Shown: positions 18,336-27,681 of the stretch, piece after piece
Numbering within the stretch: the stretch's first letter is position 1
Layout of the letters: every line of letters starts with the position of its first letter
NCBI RefSeq assembly: GCF_026344005.1
Contig: NZ_JAPKNH010000001.1
Coordinates: forward strand, 496,001 to 560,000
DNA from: Kaistia terrae
GTDB lineage: Bacteria > Pseudomonadota > Alphaproteobacteria > Rhizobiales > Kaistiaceae
Reading direction: 5' to 3'
Length of the DNA stretch: 64,000 bases
Position numbers and translations under genes: made by a program
The notes under the pieces: generated by a model
The model's database searches: none
What the model was told of the DNA's origin: nothing
Seen by the model: only the letters and a program-made list of their open reading frames with translations

Positions 18336-19684
18336 GCCGGACGTCCGTTGGCGGGCGCGGAAATCGCAGGGATAAAGCGGCGGTCGAGGCCGATCAGGAT
18401 CATCGTCATGACGAGCGCCATGTCGGTGGTCTTGTTGGCGATGCCGGTCGAGGTCGAGGAGACAAGGAAGAAATAGGCAAGCGGTAGCAGTCCGGGCACC
18501 CCGACCGTGCGGATGATCTCGGCGCAAAGGAAAACGAGGCCGACGAAGAACAACACGGTGGTGACAATGCCGTAATAGGCGAAGAAGGCCACAACGAAGC
18601 TCTCGATGCCGATGGCGAGATCCAGCCGCCTCTGGTTGGAGGCGACATGGGCGAGGTCGGGGGCAAAGAAGATGTCGCGCAGCGCCATGCCGTCGAAGAT
18701 GTGGAACATGGCGACGCGTGTCGCGGCGCTGCCGGAATCGTCATCGAACCGGCTCAGGAAGCTGTCGAGAATACCACCCTGGACGAGAAGCGTGCCCAGC
18801 GTTGCGATAAGGGTGAGGACGATGATTACGGCAAGGGCATTCCGGACGCGGAAAGGTCGCCCAGCGACCGCCTTGGCGAGGCTGAGCGCGCCGCGCGCCG
18901 CCAGCAGGGCAAGCACCACTACGGTTGCTGCGCGGCCACCGAAGGCAGCCAGCGCACCCAAGCTGTAGATCAGCAGGAAGGCGCGGATCGATAGGTCGAA
19001 GCGGCGACCGCCGGGGCCGGACAGGATCAGCAGATAGACGCCCGTCGCGAGTGAATTGATCAACGGATGGCCGAGCAGCGCTGTGGACCGCCAGTCATGA
19101 TAGACGAGAACGCCGCCCTCGTAGTTTGGCGTCAGCCGCCAGCTTGTCAGAAGTTCCGCGAAGCCGATGGTGGAGTTGAGCAGGAAGAACAGGTGGAGCG
19201 CGATGTTCAGGCGCTCCATGACAGGAGCGGGTAATGCCGCAATCGATATGAACAGTGCCAGCGGCAACACGAAGGTGTCGACGACCGCCGAGACGGGCAG
19301 CTTCTGGACGACGATGGTCTGGAACGCCAGAAGGACAGTGGCCGCGGCGAAAACGAGTATGCCCGGACGCCGTATCGCCAGTGCCGCCAGCATCCGGCCC
19401 GGTCCGATGGCAATCACCCAGACTGCAAGCGCCGCCAGCGACAGATAGGTCGCGGGGTGAAATTTCGTCAGGCCTGATCCGCCGGGTGAACCGTAGGGTA
19501 GTCCGATCGCCTGAAGCACCTTGGAAGAAATAAAGAACAGAACGGCGATCGCCAGTACGGTAAGGCCGGTGGCGAGGCCGACCGGACGCGCAATGCGCAA
19601 TGGCGGGCGCAAGCCCGAGGTTCCGAAGGTTCGGGAACCGTTGTCGTAAGCCGCGTAGGTCCGCTGGAGTCTCGGCGCAATCAT
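18329..19684 (-). CDS. O-antigen polymerase/ligase-like membrane protein
   Basis: The 451-residue protein has about 10-12 transmembrane segments and one larger periplasmic stretch (about residues 310-350) carrying FDDDSGSAATRVAMFH and FAPDLAHVASNQRRLDL, as in Wzy/WaaL-type proteins. It would polymerise repeat units at the periplasmic face. The start ATG at 19684 overlaps the stop of the acyltransferase gene by four bases, and the end overlaps the flippase start. Wzy proteins are too divergent for a firm call from sequence inspection. Confidence 0.7.
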   Translation of the reverse strand: MIAPRLQRTYAAYDNGSRTFGTSGLRPPLRIARPVGLATGLTVLAIAVLFFISSKVLQAIGLPYGSPGGSGLTKFHPATYLSLAALAVWVIAIGPGRMLAALAIRRPGILVFAAATVLLAFQTIVVQKLPVSAVVDTFVLPLALFISIAALPAPVMERLNIALHLFFLLNSTIGFAELLTSWRLTPNYEGGVLVYHDWRSTALLGHPLINSLATGVYLLILSGPGGRRFDLSIRAFLLIYSLGALAAFGGRAATVVVLALLAARGALSLAKAVAGRPFRVRNALAVIIVLTLIATLGTLLVQGGILDSFLSRFDDDSGSAATRVAMFHIFDGMALRDIFFAPDLAHVASNQRRLDLAIGIESFVVAFFAYYGIVTTVLFFVGLVFLCAEIIRTVGVPGLLPLAYFFLVSSTSTGIANKTTDMALVMTMILIGLDRRFIPAISAPANGRPAC

Positions 19685-20790
19685 CGCGCCACCGCTGTGT
19701 CCGTCGCGGAGCCGGTCTTGCCCGCACCCGTCTTGGTCGCCGGTCGAAGCGTGATACCGAGGAGAAGCGCCGCTGCCCAGCGCGAGCGGATCAGAACTTT
19801 GTGCAGCGCGATTGGCAGGAACAGGCCGGCAACCAGAGCCGACGCGAAGAGGATGGTGTTCGGCAAGCCTGGCGCCAGAACGGCAAGGCTCTTCCGCAAC
19901 GCGGCGGTGAAGAACACGTGGAAGAGATAGATCGTATAGGAATAGGCGCCGACGAATTCGAGCGGACGCCATTTCAGCCGCGAGAAGAACAGAAACAGGC
20001 AGGCGCACACGCCGAATAAGAGGCCGAGCACGGACTCGCGGGAAAAATCGAGCGTGTTCCAACCGCGATATTCGCCGAGATCGAGCAGGAACAGGACCGC
20101 TACCGGCAGGCCGAATAGCGCCATTGCGATGCGCCGTCCCGACACGTCGCCGATCCGTCGATTGATGGACCAGATCCGCAGCAACTGTCCGAGCAGAAAA
20201 TAGGGCAGGAGGTAAAGCGCCGAGCCGATTGAGAAAACGTCCGGATCGAAGGCGGGCGCGGCGATGAAGACGGCGCAACTGACGGGGAAGAGTGCGGTCA
20301 TCCAGGCGCGCGCATAGCGGCCGGCGATGTAGTTGCTCACAAGCAGCGCCGCCATGATCAGCATGGTGGCCTGCAGAAACCAGTAGTGCTCGTAGGGCAG
20401 CACGTAGATCCGCCAGATCGGCAGGGAAAAATCGCGATTGATCAGGCCGAAGCAGACATAGAACAGGGTCGAGACGACGACAAAGGGAACTGCGATCCGG
20501 CGCAGCTTCTTGCCAAAGGCGACGCTCAGCGCTGCGCGATCGGCGACGAAGGCAGAGAAGACAAAGCCCGACAGGAACGAGAACAGCGGCATGCGGATAT
20601 GGATGAATAGCTCCGTAAAGAGCCGCCAGTTGTCGTGAGCGGTGATGTGCATCCCGTGTTGCGGATCATTGCCGATCACGTGGTAGGCGACGAGCAGTAC
20701 ACAGGCGAAGCCGCGTAGGGTCTCGATATATCTGTCTCGTCCAGAATGGGTGGTTGCCATGCCGCTCAAATGGTCCGCTTGCAGGGTCAT
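19681..20790 (-). CDS. Acyltransferase-3 (OafA-like) membrane protein
   Basis: The 369-residue protein carries the family opening RDRYIETLRGFACVLLVAYHVIG with the conserved RG...YH pattern in the first membrane segment, and about ten hydrophobic helices. Such proteins add acetyl or other acyl groups to exported glycans. Starts at 20790 and 20760 are both possible and neither has a strong ribosome site. It is the first gene of the left-going unit with the polymerase- and flippase-like genes; the start of the chain-length gene lies 285 bases away on the other strand. Confidence 0.85.
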   Translation of the reverse strand: MTLQADHLSGMATTHSGRDRYIETLRGFACVLLVAYHVIGNDPQHGMHITAHDNWRLFTELFIHIRMPLFSFLSGFVFSAFVADRAALSVAFGKKLRRIAVPFVVVSTLFYVCFGLINRDFSLPIWRIYVLPYEHYWFLQATMLIMAALLVSNYIAGRYARAWMTALFPVSCAVFIAAPAFDPDVFSIGSALYLLPYFLLGQLLRIWSINRRIGDVSGRRIAMALFGLPVAVLFLLDLGEYRGWNTLDFSRESVLGLLFGVCACLFLFFSRLKWRPLEFVGAYSYTIYLFHVFFTAALRKSLAVLAPGLPNTILFASALVAGLFLPIALHKVLIRSRWAAALLLGITLRPATKTGAGKTGSATDTAVAR

Positions 20791-21074
20791 GCGCGAGCGA
20801 GCTTCGGAGGTGAGCTCGTCATGGGAGGCATTTTATATCGAAGCCCTTAACAAGTATCGTCTTTGGGCATCACGCAGGAGAATTGGCTGCCGCGATAGCC
20901 GCTCAGCCGAAAGACGCATTTCTCCCGCTCGCTCCAAGGATTTATGCGTCTTGGGGCAAGCGGAGATTATCGTTTAGCTATCCTTAAGCGACCCAACGCC
21001 ATAGTCGTTCGGCCAGGGGGCGGGCGTGGCGACGATCCGTGATCTTGTGTACCTAATCACGTTCGTGGAAGCCA

Positions 21075-23261
21075 ATGGCGCCCAAAGCCAATTTTTCAAT
21101 GAATCGAGCTTCGCCAACGGCGGACGAACCCGGTGGGGCGTTTGGCCCGGGCTCGGATTCGATCGATCTCTCCGCACTCTTCGCTTTGTTGCGGCGCCAG
21201 ATCCCACTGATCCTTCTGACGGTCGCACTGTTTGTCGGTGTCGCTTTTGCCTATTCCATGCTTGCCGAAAAGGTCTACCAGGCGACGACGCGCGTCCTGC
21301 TCGATCCGCGCGACAAACAGTTGGTCGGGCCTGAAGTTGTCCGTCCCACCCAGGGCGTGGATCTGAGCTGGATCGAAACGCAGGTCGATCTCGTCACGGC
21401 TTCTGGCACGCTTCGCGGTGTGGTCGAGAGCGAGCGTCTGATCGACGACCCGGAATTCGGCGGCACAGGCAACCCGGCCGATCTCGACGCGGTTCTGACG
21501 TCGCTCGCCCGGCATGTGCGCGCCGAGCGGGGCGCACAGACCTATGTGATCGATGTCATCGTTTCCTCGACATCGGCCGAGAAGGCAGCCCGTCTTTCCA
21601 TTGCCGTCGCCGATGCCTTCATGGACGGCATGACTGAGGCAAAGCAGAACGCTGCGCGCCAAGCCAGTGTCCTGATCGCGCGGCAGATCGACGACCTCAA
21701 GGCCAAGGCACGCGAGGCGGAGGAACGGGTCGAGGCCTATCGCAAGGAACATGGCGTCGTTCAGATCGACGGCCGTCCCGTCGACGAACAGACCCTGAAG
21801 CAGCTCAACGAGGCGAATGTCGCGGCGCGGATGAAGGCGGACGAAGCCTCCAGCCGGCTCGCCAAGCTCGATGCCATCTCGCGCGAGAGTGGTGGCGATC
21901 TCGCATCGGCGTTGTCGTCGGTCGATTCGCCGGTGCTTGGCAGGCTCAAGGTCGAATATGCGATGGCCGTGCGCCAGCAGGCCGAGTTGCAGCAGACACT
22001 GGGCGATCGCCATCCGCGCATGCAGGCTATCGGTGCTGATGTCGCTCGCAGCCGCAGCCTGATCACGCAGGAACTCAAAACGCTTGTCGCGCGCGCCCGC
22101 GTCGATGCCGATCTCGCCAAATCGCAAGTCGCCAGCTCGACCGCTGCTCTCGTCGCCGCGACCCGCAAAGTCAGCGAGACCAGCGACGCCAGCGTGGCGA
22201 TGCGCGATCTCGAGGGCGAGGCGGCCATACGTCGCGACGTCTATCGCGCCTTCGTTGCCCGCGCGCAGGAGACCGGATTGCAGGAGAACCTGCAGGTTTC
22301 GGACGCCCGTATCATTAGCCCGGCGCAGATACCCCTCTATCCGTCGTCGCCACGCAAGAAGATCATTCTCGGTCTCGCGGGTATCGGTGGCCTGGGCGTT
22401 GGCCTGGCCCTGGCGCTCTATCGCGGTCGCGCCAGGATGTTGCGACCCGTGGCGGCTCCGGCTGTTGCCATTGCCGATGCGGCGCCAGAGTTCCGCCGGA
22501 AGCCGGCACTCGTCGTCGACCCGCCGCGTCCACCGGGCATTGTCCTGGCAGAAGTTGCCGTGTCGGAATCACTCGCGAGTGGTGAGGGGCTTTCCGACGA
22601 AGCGGCCGGCACTGGAATCGCCAGCTTTGCCAAGGACGCCTATCCGGCGTTCCAGGCGCTTGCTGGGGCATTGACCATGCCAGCCGATACGGAGGGGCCC
22701 GCCGTCCATATTCTCTTCGGCACGGCCGCGAGCGGCGCGATCGCGACCGTCGCTCATGGCCTCGCCCGAGTTCTGGCAGAGCCGCAGGTCGAGACGCTGC
22801 TGATCGATGCCAGCTACGGTAGCGTCACGACGGGTTCGGCGCTGGTCGGCCACGATGCTCCCGGCATTCTCGATGTCGAGTTCAGTGGCGTTGATCCGCA
22901 CGCCATCGGCACCCGACTGCCTGACGCCTCCATTGTGCTCCTGCCGGCTGCGAGCGCGCGTCTTCGTCAGGAAATCGGCCACCACGGCGACCAGTTGATC
23001 CAGACGATCCGCGACGTCGCCGACGGCTTCGCGCATGTGGTGGTCGATCTTGGTCCAGCCTGTCCGCCAGCGCTGTTCAACGCGCTGGTGGCGATCGCCG
23101 ACGACGTCGTCATGGTGGTCGATGCGCAGGAAGCCGATGCGCCGGAAATTCTCGCCAGGTTCAATGAGCTTCGCCATCTCGTGCCCGAATTGCGCGGCAT
23201 GGTGACGACGCTGGCGACCTCGGCCTCGGTCGAAACACGGCCTGTCGTTACGGCAGGATAG
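21075..23261 (+). CDS. Wzc-like polysaccharide co-polymerase with degenerate kinase domain
   Basis: The 728-residue protein has a Wzz domain with a first transmembrane segment at about 37-58, a long coiled-coil/GNVR region (about 200-420) and a second membrane segment at about 433-455 preceded by IISPAQIPLYPSSPRKK, the usual Pro-rich signature. The C-terminal part (about 540-720) has the fold order of a BY-kinase. The Walker A is replaced by FGTAASGAIATV without GKS/T, Walker A' reads LLIDASYG instead of the usual DxDxR form, and there is no terminal Tyr cluster. It should therefore control chain length without tyrosine autophosphorylation. A glycosyltransferase gene follows after three bases. 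Confidence 0.85.
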   Translation: MAPKANFSMNRASPTADEPGGAFGPGSDSIDLSALFALLRRQIPLILLTVALFVGVAFAYSMLAEKVYQATTRVLLDPRDKQLVGPEVVRPTQGVDLSWIETQVDLVTASGTLRGVVESERLIDDPEFGGTGNPADLDAVLTSLARHVRAERGAQTYVIDVIVSSTSAEKAARLSIAVADAFMDGMTEAKQNAARQASVLIARQIDDLKAKAREAEERVEAYRKEHGVVQIDGRPVDEQTLKQLNEANVAARMKADEASSRLAKLDAISRESGGDLASALSSVDSPVLGRLKVEYAMAVRQQAELQQTLGDRHPRMQAIGADVARSRSLITQELKTLVARARVDADLAKSQVASSTAALVAATRKVSETSDASVAMRDLEGEAAIRRDVYRAFVARAQETGLQENLQVSDARIISPAQIPLYPSSPRKKIILGLAGIGGLGVGLALALYRGRARMLRPVAAPAVAIADAAPEFRRKPALVVDPPRPPGIVLAEVAVSESLASGEGLSDEAAGTGIASFAKDAYPAFQALAGALTMPADTEGPAVHILFGTAASGAIATVAHGLARVLAEPQVETLLIDASYGSVTTGSALVGHDAPGILDVEFSGVDPHAIGTRLPDASIVLLPAASARLRQEIGHHGDQLIQTIRDVADGFAHVVVDLGPACPPALFNALVAIADDVVMVVDAQEADAPEILARFNELRHLVPELRGMVTTLATSASVETRPVVTAG

Positions 23262-23264
23262 AGA

Positions 23265-24323
23265 ATGGCCGCCAATCCCGTCCTCTACGTCGACGAGAGC
23301 CATCTCGGCCGCCATGTAACCGGATTGGAACGGATCACGCTCGAGCTGTTCTCGGTTGCCGCGCTGGCGCCGCTTGCCGTCGAGCCGCTGCGCGCCTCGG
23401 GCGTTCGCGGCATGATCGTTGCGCAGACGCTTAGCCTGCCAGCGCGCCTGGCCGCCAATCGGAGAGCCCTTGCTCTCTGCCCGGGCTTCCCGCCTTCGAT
23501 TCCACTGTCGCTCTTCGGCGACCGCGTGATTCCCTATATCCACGACACCTTCCTGCTGAGCCGCCCGCAGGATCTGAACTGGCGTGCGAAATACTATATG
23601 GCGCCCGCGTTTCGGTTCGCGTTGCGCCGCTTGCCGTGGCTGTTGGTCAATTCCGAGACGACGCGCGCGGAAGTCGCCTCTCGCGCCAATTCGCGTGCGG
23701 AGATCTCGCTCTATCGCCCGCGCATACGCGACGTCTTCGGAATCGCGGAACAGGCGCTACGCCCTAGAAGCTGGTTGCCGGGCCAGCCGCTACGGCTGAT
23801 TGCCATTGGAACGGTCGAACCGCGCAAGAATTTGAGGGCCGCCGCTGCCATCGTCGCCGCCTTGCAGCAGAGCGGCATCGACGCGCAACTCGACATCGTT
23901 GGCCGCTTTGGTTGGGGCGACGAGATGGAAGCGCTGAAGGCGTCGCCGCACGTAACGCTGCACGGCTATCAGGAAGCGGATCGCGTTCGCGCTCTGATCG
24001 GCGAGGCCCACGCGCTCATCACGACGTCGCATGACGAAGGCCTCGGATTAACACCGCTCGAAGCGCAGCATGGCGGGCTCGCCGTCATCGCAACGGACAT
24101 CAAGGTGTTCCGCGAAGCGCTGGGCGATTCTGGCCTGTGGATCGATCCCGCCAATCCGGGTTCCGCCGCCGCGATCCTTCGCGAGCGGTTGGCTTCTCCG
24201 GACGCGCTGGCCGCGATTGCCAGCAAGGCGAGAGCCAATCTCGAGCGATGGAACGCTTGCGCCGACCGGGATCGCCAACAACTGATCGAACGCCTCACCG
24301 CGAAGCTTGCTGCGCAGCGCTAA
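23265..24323 (+). CDS. GT4-type glycosyltransferase
   Basis: The 352-residue GT-B protein contains GTVEPRKNL at about residue 182, LDIVGRFGWGDE, and the donor-site region TTSHDEGLGLTPLEAQ with the E-x7-E spacing of retaining family-4 enzymes. It would transfer a nucleotide-sugar to the growing repeat unit on the cytoplasmic face. It starts three bases after the chain-length gene and ends back-to-back with the GH10 gene on the other strand. Confidence 0.85.
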   Translation: MAANPVLYVDESHLGRHVTGLERITLELFSVAALAPLAVEPLRASGVRGMIVAQTLSLPARLAANRRALALCPGFPPSIPLSLFGDRVIPYIHDTFLLSRPQDLNWRAKYYMAPAFRFALRRLPWLLVNSETTRAEVASRANSRAEISLYRPRIRDVFGIAEQALRPRSWLPGQPLRLIAIGTVEPRKNLRAAAAIVAALQQSGIDAQLDIVGRFGWGDEMEALKASPHVTLHGYQEADRVRALIGEAHALITTSHDEGLGLTPLEAQHGGLAVIATDIKVFREALGDSGLWIDPANPGSAAAILRERLASPDALAAIASKARANLERWNACADRDRQQLIERLTAKLAAQR

Positions 24324-25421
24324 CTAGAGCGCTCTCCCCTTCAGCGCCGTCACGATGGCGTCAAAGGCGGGCTTCTTGCGGAAGCCTGAATCGAAAGGCA
24401 GTGGGCGGGGTAGTCGGGTCGCGTCCGGGTTCGCTTCGCGGGCGGCGTGCTCATACCAACTCGCGGAATCGGCCAACTGCCAGGTGATGATGGTCTTCAC
24501 TGCCGGGACGGTGAGCACAGCGTTCAGGAAGTCGCGATAGCGGGCGGCTACAGCGGCATCGCGCAATCCGATGTCGGCCGGAAAGCTACTGTCATCGACA
24601 TCAAGCTCCGTGATCCATATGTCGACCTGGCGTTCGGCCAACTGGTGCAGGAAGTCGACGAAGCCAGCATCGTCATGGGGCCGCGCTGGGTCGAGATGGC
24701 CCTGCAGGCCCACCGCATCCAGCCGTACCCCGTCATGCTGCAGCCGATCGACCAGGTTCAATAGCCCGGCGCGGACCCTGGCGCCGTCTTCTGTCCAGAC
24801 CTCGGTCATCGTTTCGTTGAGCACCAGTCGTGCATTTGGGTCCGCCATCTGCGTCCGCCTGAAGGCGCGGCTTACATAGTCCTGGCCGAAAGCTTGCAGC
24901 CAGGGGCCGTCGCGAAAATCGCCGGGCAGTCCATGTCCCGGCCAGAACGGCTCGTTGACGACATTCCAGGCTGTCAGCTTACCGGCGAAGTAGGCAACAG
25001 TTTCGTCTATGTGGCGATCCAGCGCCTTCTGCTTGCCGGACTTCGACAGTGCCATCAGCCAGTCGGGGCGACTTTCGTTCCAGGCGAGCGAATGGCCATG
25101 GACGGGAAGACCTGCCTCGTCGGCAAAGGCAAGGATGGCATCGGCGTCCCCAGGATGGAAGCTGTCGGCCTCAGGACGGAGATTGCCGAAGACCATCGCC
25201 CAGTCGACAGTGAAGATGCGCGCCTGCTCAAGATAGAGCGTTGCCTGGGCCGGGCTCGTCAGCGTATCGGCGGCGATGGAGGTGCCAAACGTGATCGCGG
25301 ATTTCGCAGCGATCGCGCCCAGGGTCTTGTCTTCGGGCGCGGCTTCCGCAGCCGCGGAGGTTAAAAGCGCGGCGGACAATCCGGCTCCCGCGCCAAGAAT
25401 ATCGCGACGCGACAGCGTCAT
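24324..25421 (-). CDS. GH10 endo-beta-1,4-xylanase-like glycanase with Tat signal
   Basis: The 365-residue protein opens with MTLSRRDILGAGAGLSAALL, a twin-arginine signal (SRRDIL) followed by a hydrophobic stretch and an Ala-rich cleavage region near residue 28. The GH10 catalytic residues are Glu157 in AWNVVNEPFW (acid/base) and Glu272 in DIWITELDVDD (nucleophile). The usual substrate of the family is xylan. Its place in the middle of an exopolysaccharide locus suggests it trims or releases the organism's own polymer instead; that is inference. Confidence 0.92.
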   Translation of the reverse strand: MTLSRRDILGAGAGLSAALLTSAAAEAAPEDKTLGAIAAKSAITFGTSIAADTLTSPAQATLYLEQARIFTVDWAMVFGNLRPEADSFHPGDADAILAFADEAGLPVHGHSLAWNESRPDWLMALSKSGKQKALDRHIDETVAYFAGKLTAWNVVNEPFWPGHGLPGDFRDGPWLQAFGQDYVSRAFRRTQMADPNARLVLNETMTEVWTEDGARVRAGLLNLVDRLQHDGVRLDAVGLQGHLDPARPHDDAGFVDFLHQLAERQVDIWITELDVDDSSFPADIGLRDAAVAARYRDFLNAVLTVPAVKTIITWQLADSASWYEHAAREANPDATRLPRPLPFDSGFRKKPAFDAIVTALKGRAL

Positions 25422-25575
25422 TGCGGTTCCTCCAATGCCCGGTTCCGGTCTTCTTAACCTTCTTGGCTATATCGGTAGCGCACCACACAATGCAAAAACA
25501 GCGCCCGGATGTTCGATGACTACAGCCGGGCCTTCCAGGGTATGATGCACTTCATGGCGATGAGAGCCTGCAATC

Positions 25576-26367
25576 ATGTCAATTCCTGACGGCCTTCCGC
25601 TACCAGCTCCGCTCGATCTGGTGCGTATCGGCGACGGGCGCATCAATGTGGGCGCACAGGATGAACTCATTGCTCGTGTTGTCGCCGACGCCCGGGGAGG
25701 TATCGGTGGCTCGGTCTTCACGCTCAATCTGGATCATCTGGTCAAGCTTCGCGACGATGCGCGGTTTCGCACTGCCTACCAGCGCGCGACTTATGTGACC
25801 GCCGATGGCGCGCCGGTCGTCAGGATGGCGCGCGGGCTTGGCGCACCGGTCGATCTCGTCACCGGGGCCGATCTGGTGGTGCCGCTCTGCGAGGCGGCGG
25901 CGAACGCGGGTGTCTCCGTGCACCTCTTCGGCACCTCCGACACGATCCGCAACGAGGCGGCGGCAAAGCTGACCGCGGCCATTCCGGGCCTTGTCATCGC
26001 AGGCTCGGAATCGCCTCCGCGCGGCTTCGATCCGGAGGGCGAGGACGCACGCGCCGCCGTCGAGCGGATAGTCGCTTCAGGAGCCGGCGTCTGTTTCGTA
26101 GCCCTCGGTGCGCCGAAGCAGGAACTGTTTGCCGACTGCGCCGTCTTGCGTTCGAGCGGCGTCGTGTACATCTGCATCGGTGCTGCTCTGGATTTCATTT
26201 CGGGTCACAGCAAGCGTGCGCCGCTGATTTTCCGGCGCACCGGCTCGGAGTGGGTCTGGCGCTTCATCCAGGAGCCGCGACGGCTCGGCATGCGCTATGC
26301 CCGCTCGATGACCTACTACATCCGCTATCGCCTAAGGCGGCAGGGCTCGCCCGGCAAGGACGTCTAG
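25576..26367 (+). CDS. WecG/TagA/CpsF family glycosyltransferase
   Basis: The 263-residue protein matches GT26 in size and motifs: TYVTADGAPVVRMARGLG at about residues 72-90, FLFGTSD-like VHLFGTSDTI, and VCFVALGAPKQELF with IGAALDFISGHSKRAP. Family members transfer N-acetylmannosaminuronic acid, N-acetylmannosamine or glucose to lipid-linked sugars, usually as an early step. The specific sugar cannot be read from the sequence. The start is the ATG at 25576. Confidence 0.9.
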   Translation: MSIPDGLPLPAPLDLVRIGDGRINVGAQDELIARVVADARGGIGGSVFTLNLDHLVKLRDDARFRTAYQRATYVTADGAPVVRMARGLGAPVDLVTGADLVVPLCEAAANAGVSVHLFGTSDTIRNEAAAKLTAAIPGLVIAGSESPPRGFDPEGEDARAAVERIVASGAGVCFVALGAPKQELFADCAVLRSSGVVYICIGAALDFISGHSKRAPLIFRRTGSEWVWRFIQEPRRLGMRYARSMTYYIRYRLRRQGSPGKDV

Positions 26368-26478
26368 AGCGCTTCTCCGTGTATCCGGAACGGTGCGATT
26401 CTCCAGATTCTTGGCGGGCATGTTTTCTTCACGGGAACCGATATTCACTTTGCTCGAAAACGCTCCAAGGAATTCATC

Positions 26479-27678
26479 GTGCATCGGCTGACCATGCTTC
26501 ATCCCATCGATCCGCGTGGCTCCAAGGTCGGCGGCATCGAGACCCACGTCCGGTTGATGTTCGAGCGCCATCCGCCGGATTTCTCGGTGCTGCTGGTCGG
26601 CGTCGACGAGCGCGGCGATCTGGAGCTTGGCAAGGTGGTCAAGTTGCCGGTCGGCGACCAAACGATCGATTTCCTTCCCGTTGTCCATATCCCCGACAAG
26701 GAAATCCACGGCGCGGCCAAGAAGCTCTGGCAATCGGTGACGTTGCGCTTTGCGCTCGGTGCGCTGCGCTATCTGCCGACCGTCCGCCGCGAGGGCGCGG
26801 CGGCACAGGCGACGACCGAGTTGCAGCGTTTTGAATTCGCGCCGATCGGGCGGATGCTCGGACGCCCCGTCGTCCAGCTCGTGCATGGCGAAGGCAGTCG
26901 CAAGGATCAGATGGATTCGCTGATCAAGCGCTTCTGGTACATCAACGCCGTCAACGAGCGCATCGCGCTGCGACTGGCGAGCCGCATCGTCTGCGTCAAC
27001 CAGAACATCATCGAGCGCTTTAAGAAGGTCATGCCGCAACTTGTTGCGAAATCTGAGCTTCTAACCGTTTCCGTCGATATGGATCGCTTCGCGCTGGCGC
27101 CGTTTCCCGAGGGCGATGTTTTCCGGGTCGTCTTCGCCGGTCGCCTGGATGCGTTCAAGGATCCGTCACTGATGTTCGAGACGATGCGCCGGCTGCATGA
27201 GGCGCGGGGCGGGCGTTTCGAGTTCCACTATATCGGCACCAGCGATCCCCATCGCTTCGCCGAGTTCCCCGCGATCGAGCCCTTCACCATCCGCCACGGC
27301 TTCCAGAATTCCAAGGGCGTCGCCGCGATCATGCGGCAATGCCATTCCGGCGTGCTGACCTCGTTCTTCGAGGGAATGCCCTGCTATCTGCTCGAATCGC
27401 TGTCGACCGGTCGTCCGGTCGGCGCCATTCGCCTGCCGCAGTTCGATCCGCTGATCATCGATGGTGAGAGTGGGTTCCTCGTCGAACGGCCGGCCGATCC
27501 GGTCGCCTCTGCCGAGGCAATGACGGCGGGCTTCCTGAAGCTCTGGGACGAAATCCAGTCCGGGCGGCTCGACCCGGCGGCGATCCGCGCCAAGGCGATT
27601 CCATATTCGACCAAGGTGCAGATGCCTAAATTGTTCGAGCGCCACCGGCAATTGGCGGCGGCTGTCGCCCGGGCTTAA
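26479..27678 (+). CDS. GT4-type glycosyltransferase
   Basis: The 399-residue protein starts with GTG at 26479 after AAGGA; an ATG five codons in is the alternative. The N-terminal acceptor loop reads GSKVGGIETHVRLM and the C-terminal donor half has FAGRLDAFKDPSLMFE and SFFEGMPCYLLESLSTGRPVGA, typical of retaining GT-B family 4 enzymes. It is convergent with the next glycosyltransferase gene, ending four bases from it. It belongs to the exopolysaccharide locus. Confidence 0.85.
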   Translation: MHRLTMLHPIDPRGSKVGGIETHVRLMFERHPPDFSVLLVGVDERGDLELGKVVKLPVGDQTIDFLPVVHIPDKEIHGAAKKLWQSVTLRFALGALRYLPTVRREGAAAQATTELQRFEFAPIGRMLGRPVVQLVHGEGSRKDQMDSLIKRFWYINAVNERIALRLASRIVCVNQNIIERFKKVMPQLVAKSELLTVSVDMDRFALAPFPEGDVFRVVFAGRLDAFKDPSLMFETMRRLHEARGGRFEFHYIGTSDPHRFAEFPAIEPFTIRHGFQNSKGVAAIMRQCHSGVLTSFFEGMPCYLLESLSTGRPVGAIRLPQFDPLIIDGESGFLVERPADPVASAEAMTAGFLKLWDEIQSGRLDPAAIRAKAIPYSTKVQMPKLFERHRQLAAAVARA

Positions 27679-27681
27679 GCC

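Noticed and set aside
25422-25575. Riboswitch search in the divergent gap before the WecG-type gene
   Set aside because: I found no conserved riboswitch core or stable multi-stem arrangement; only a normal divergent promoter gap.
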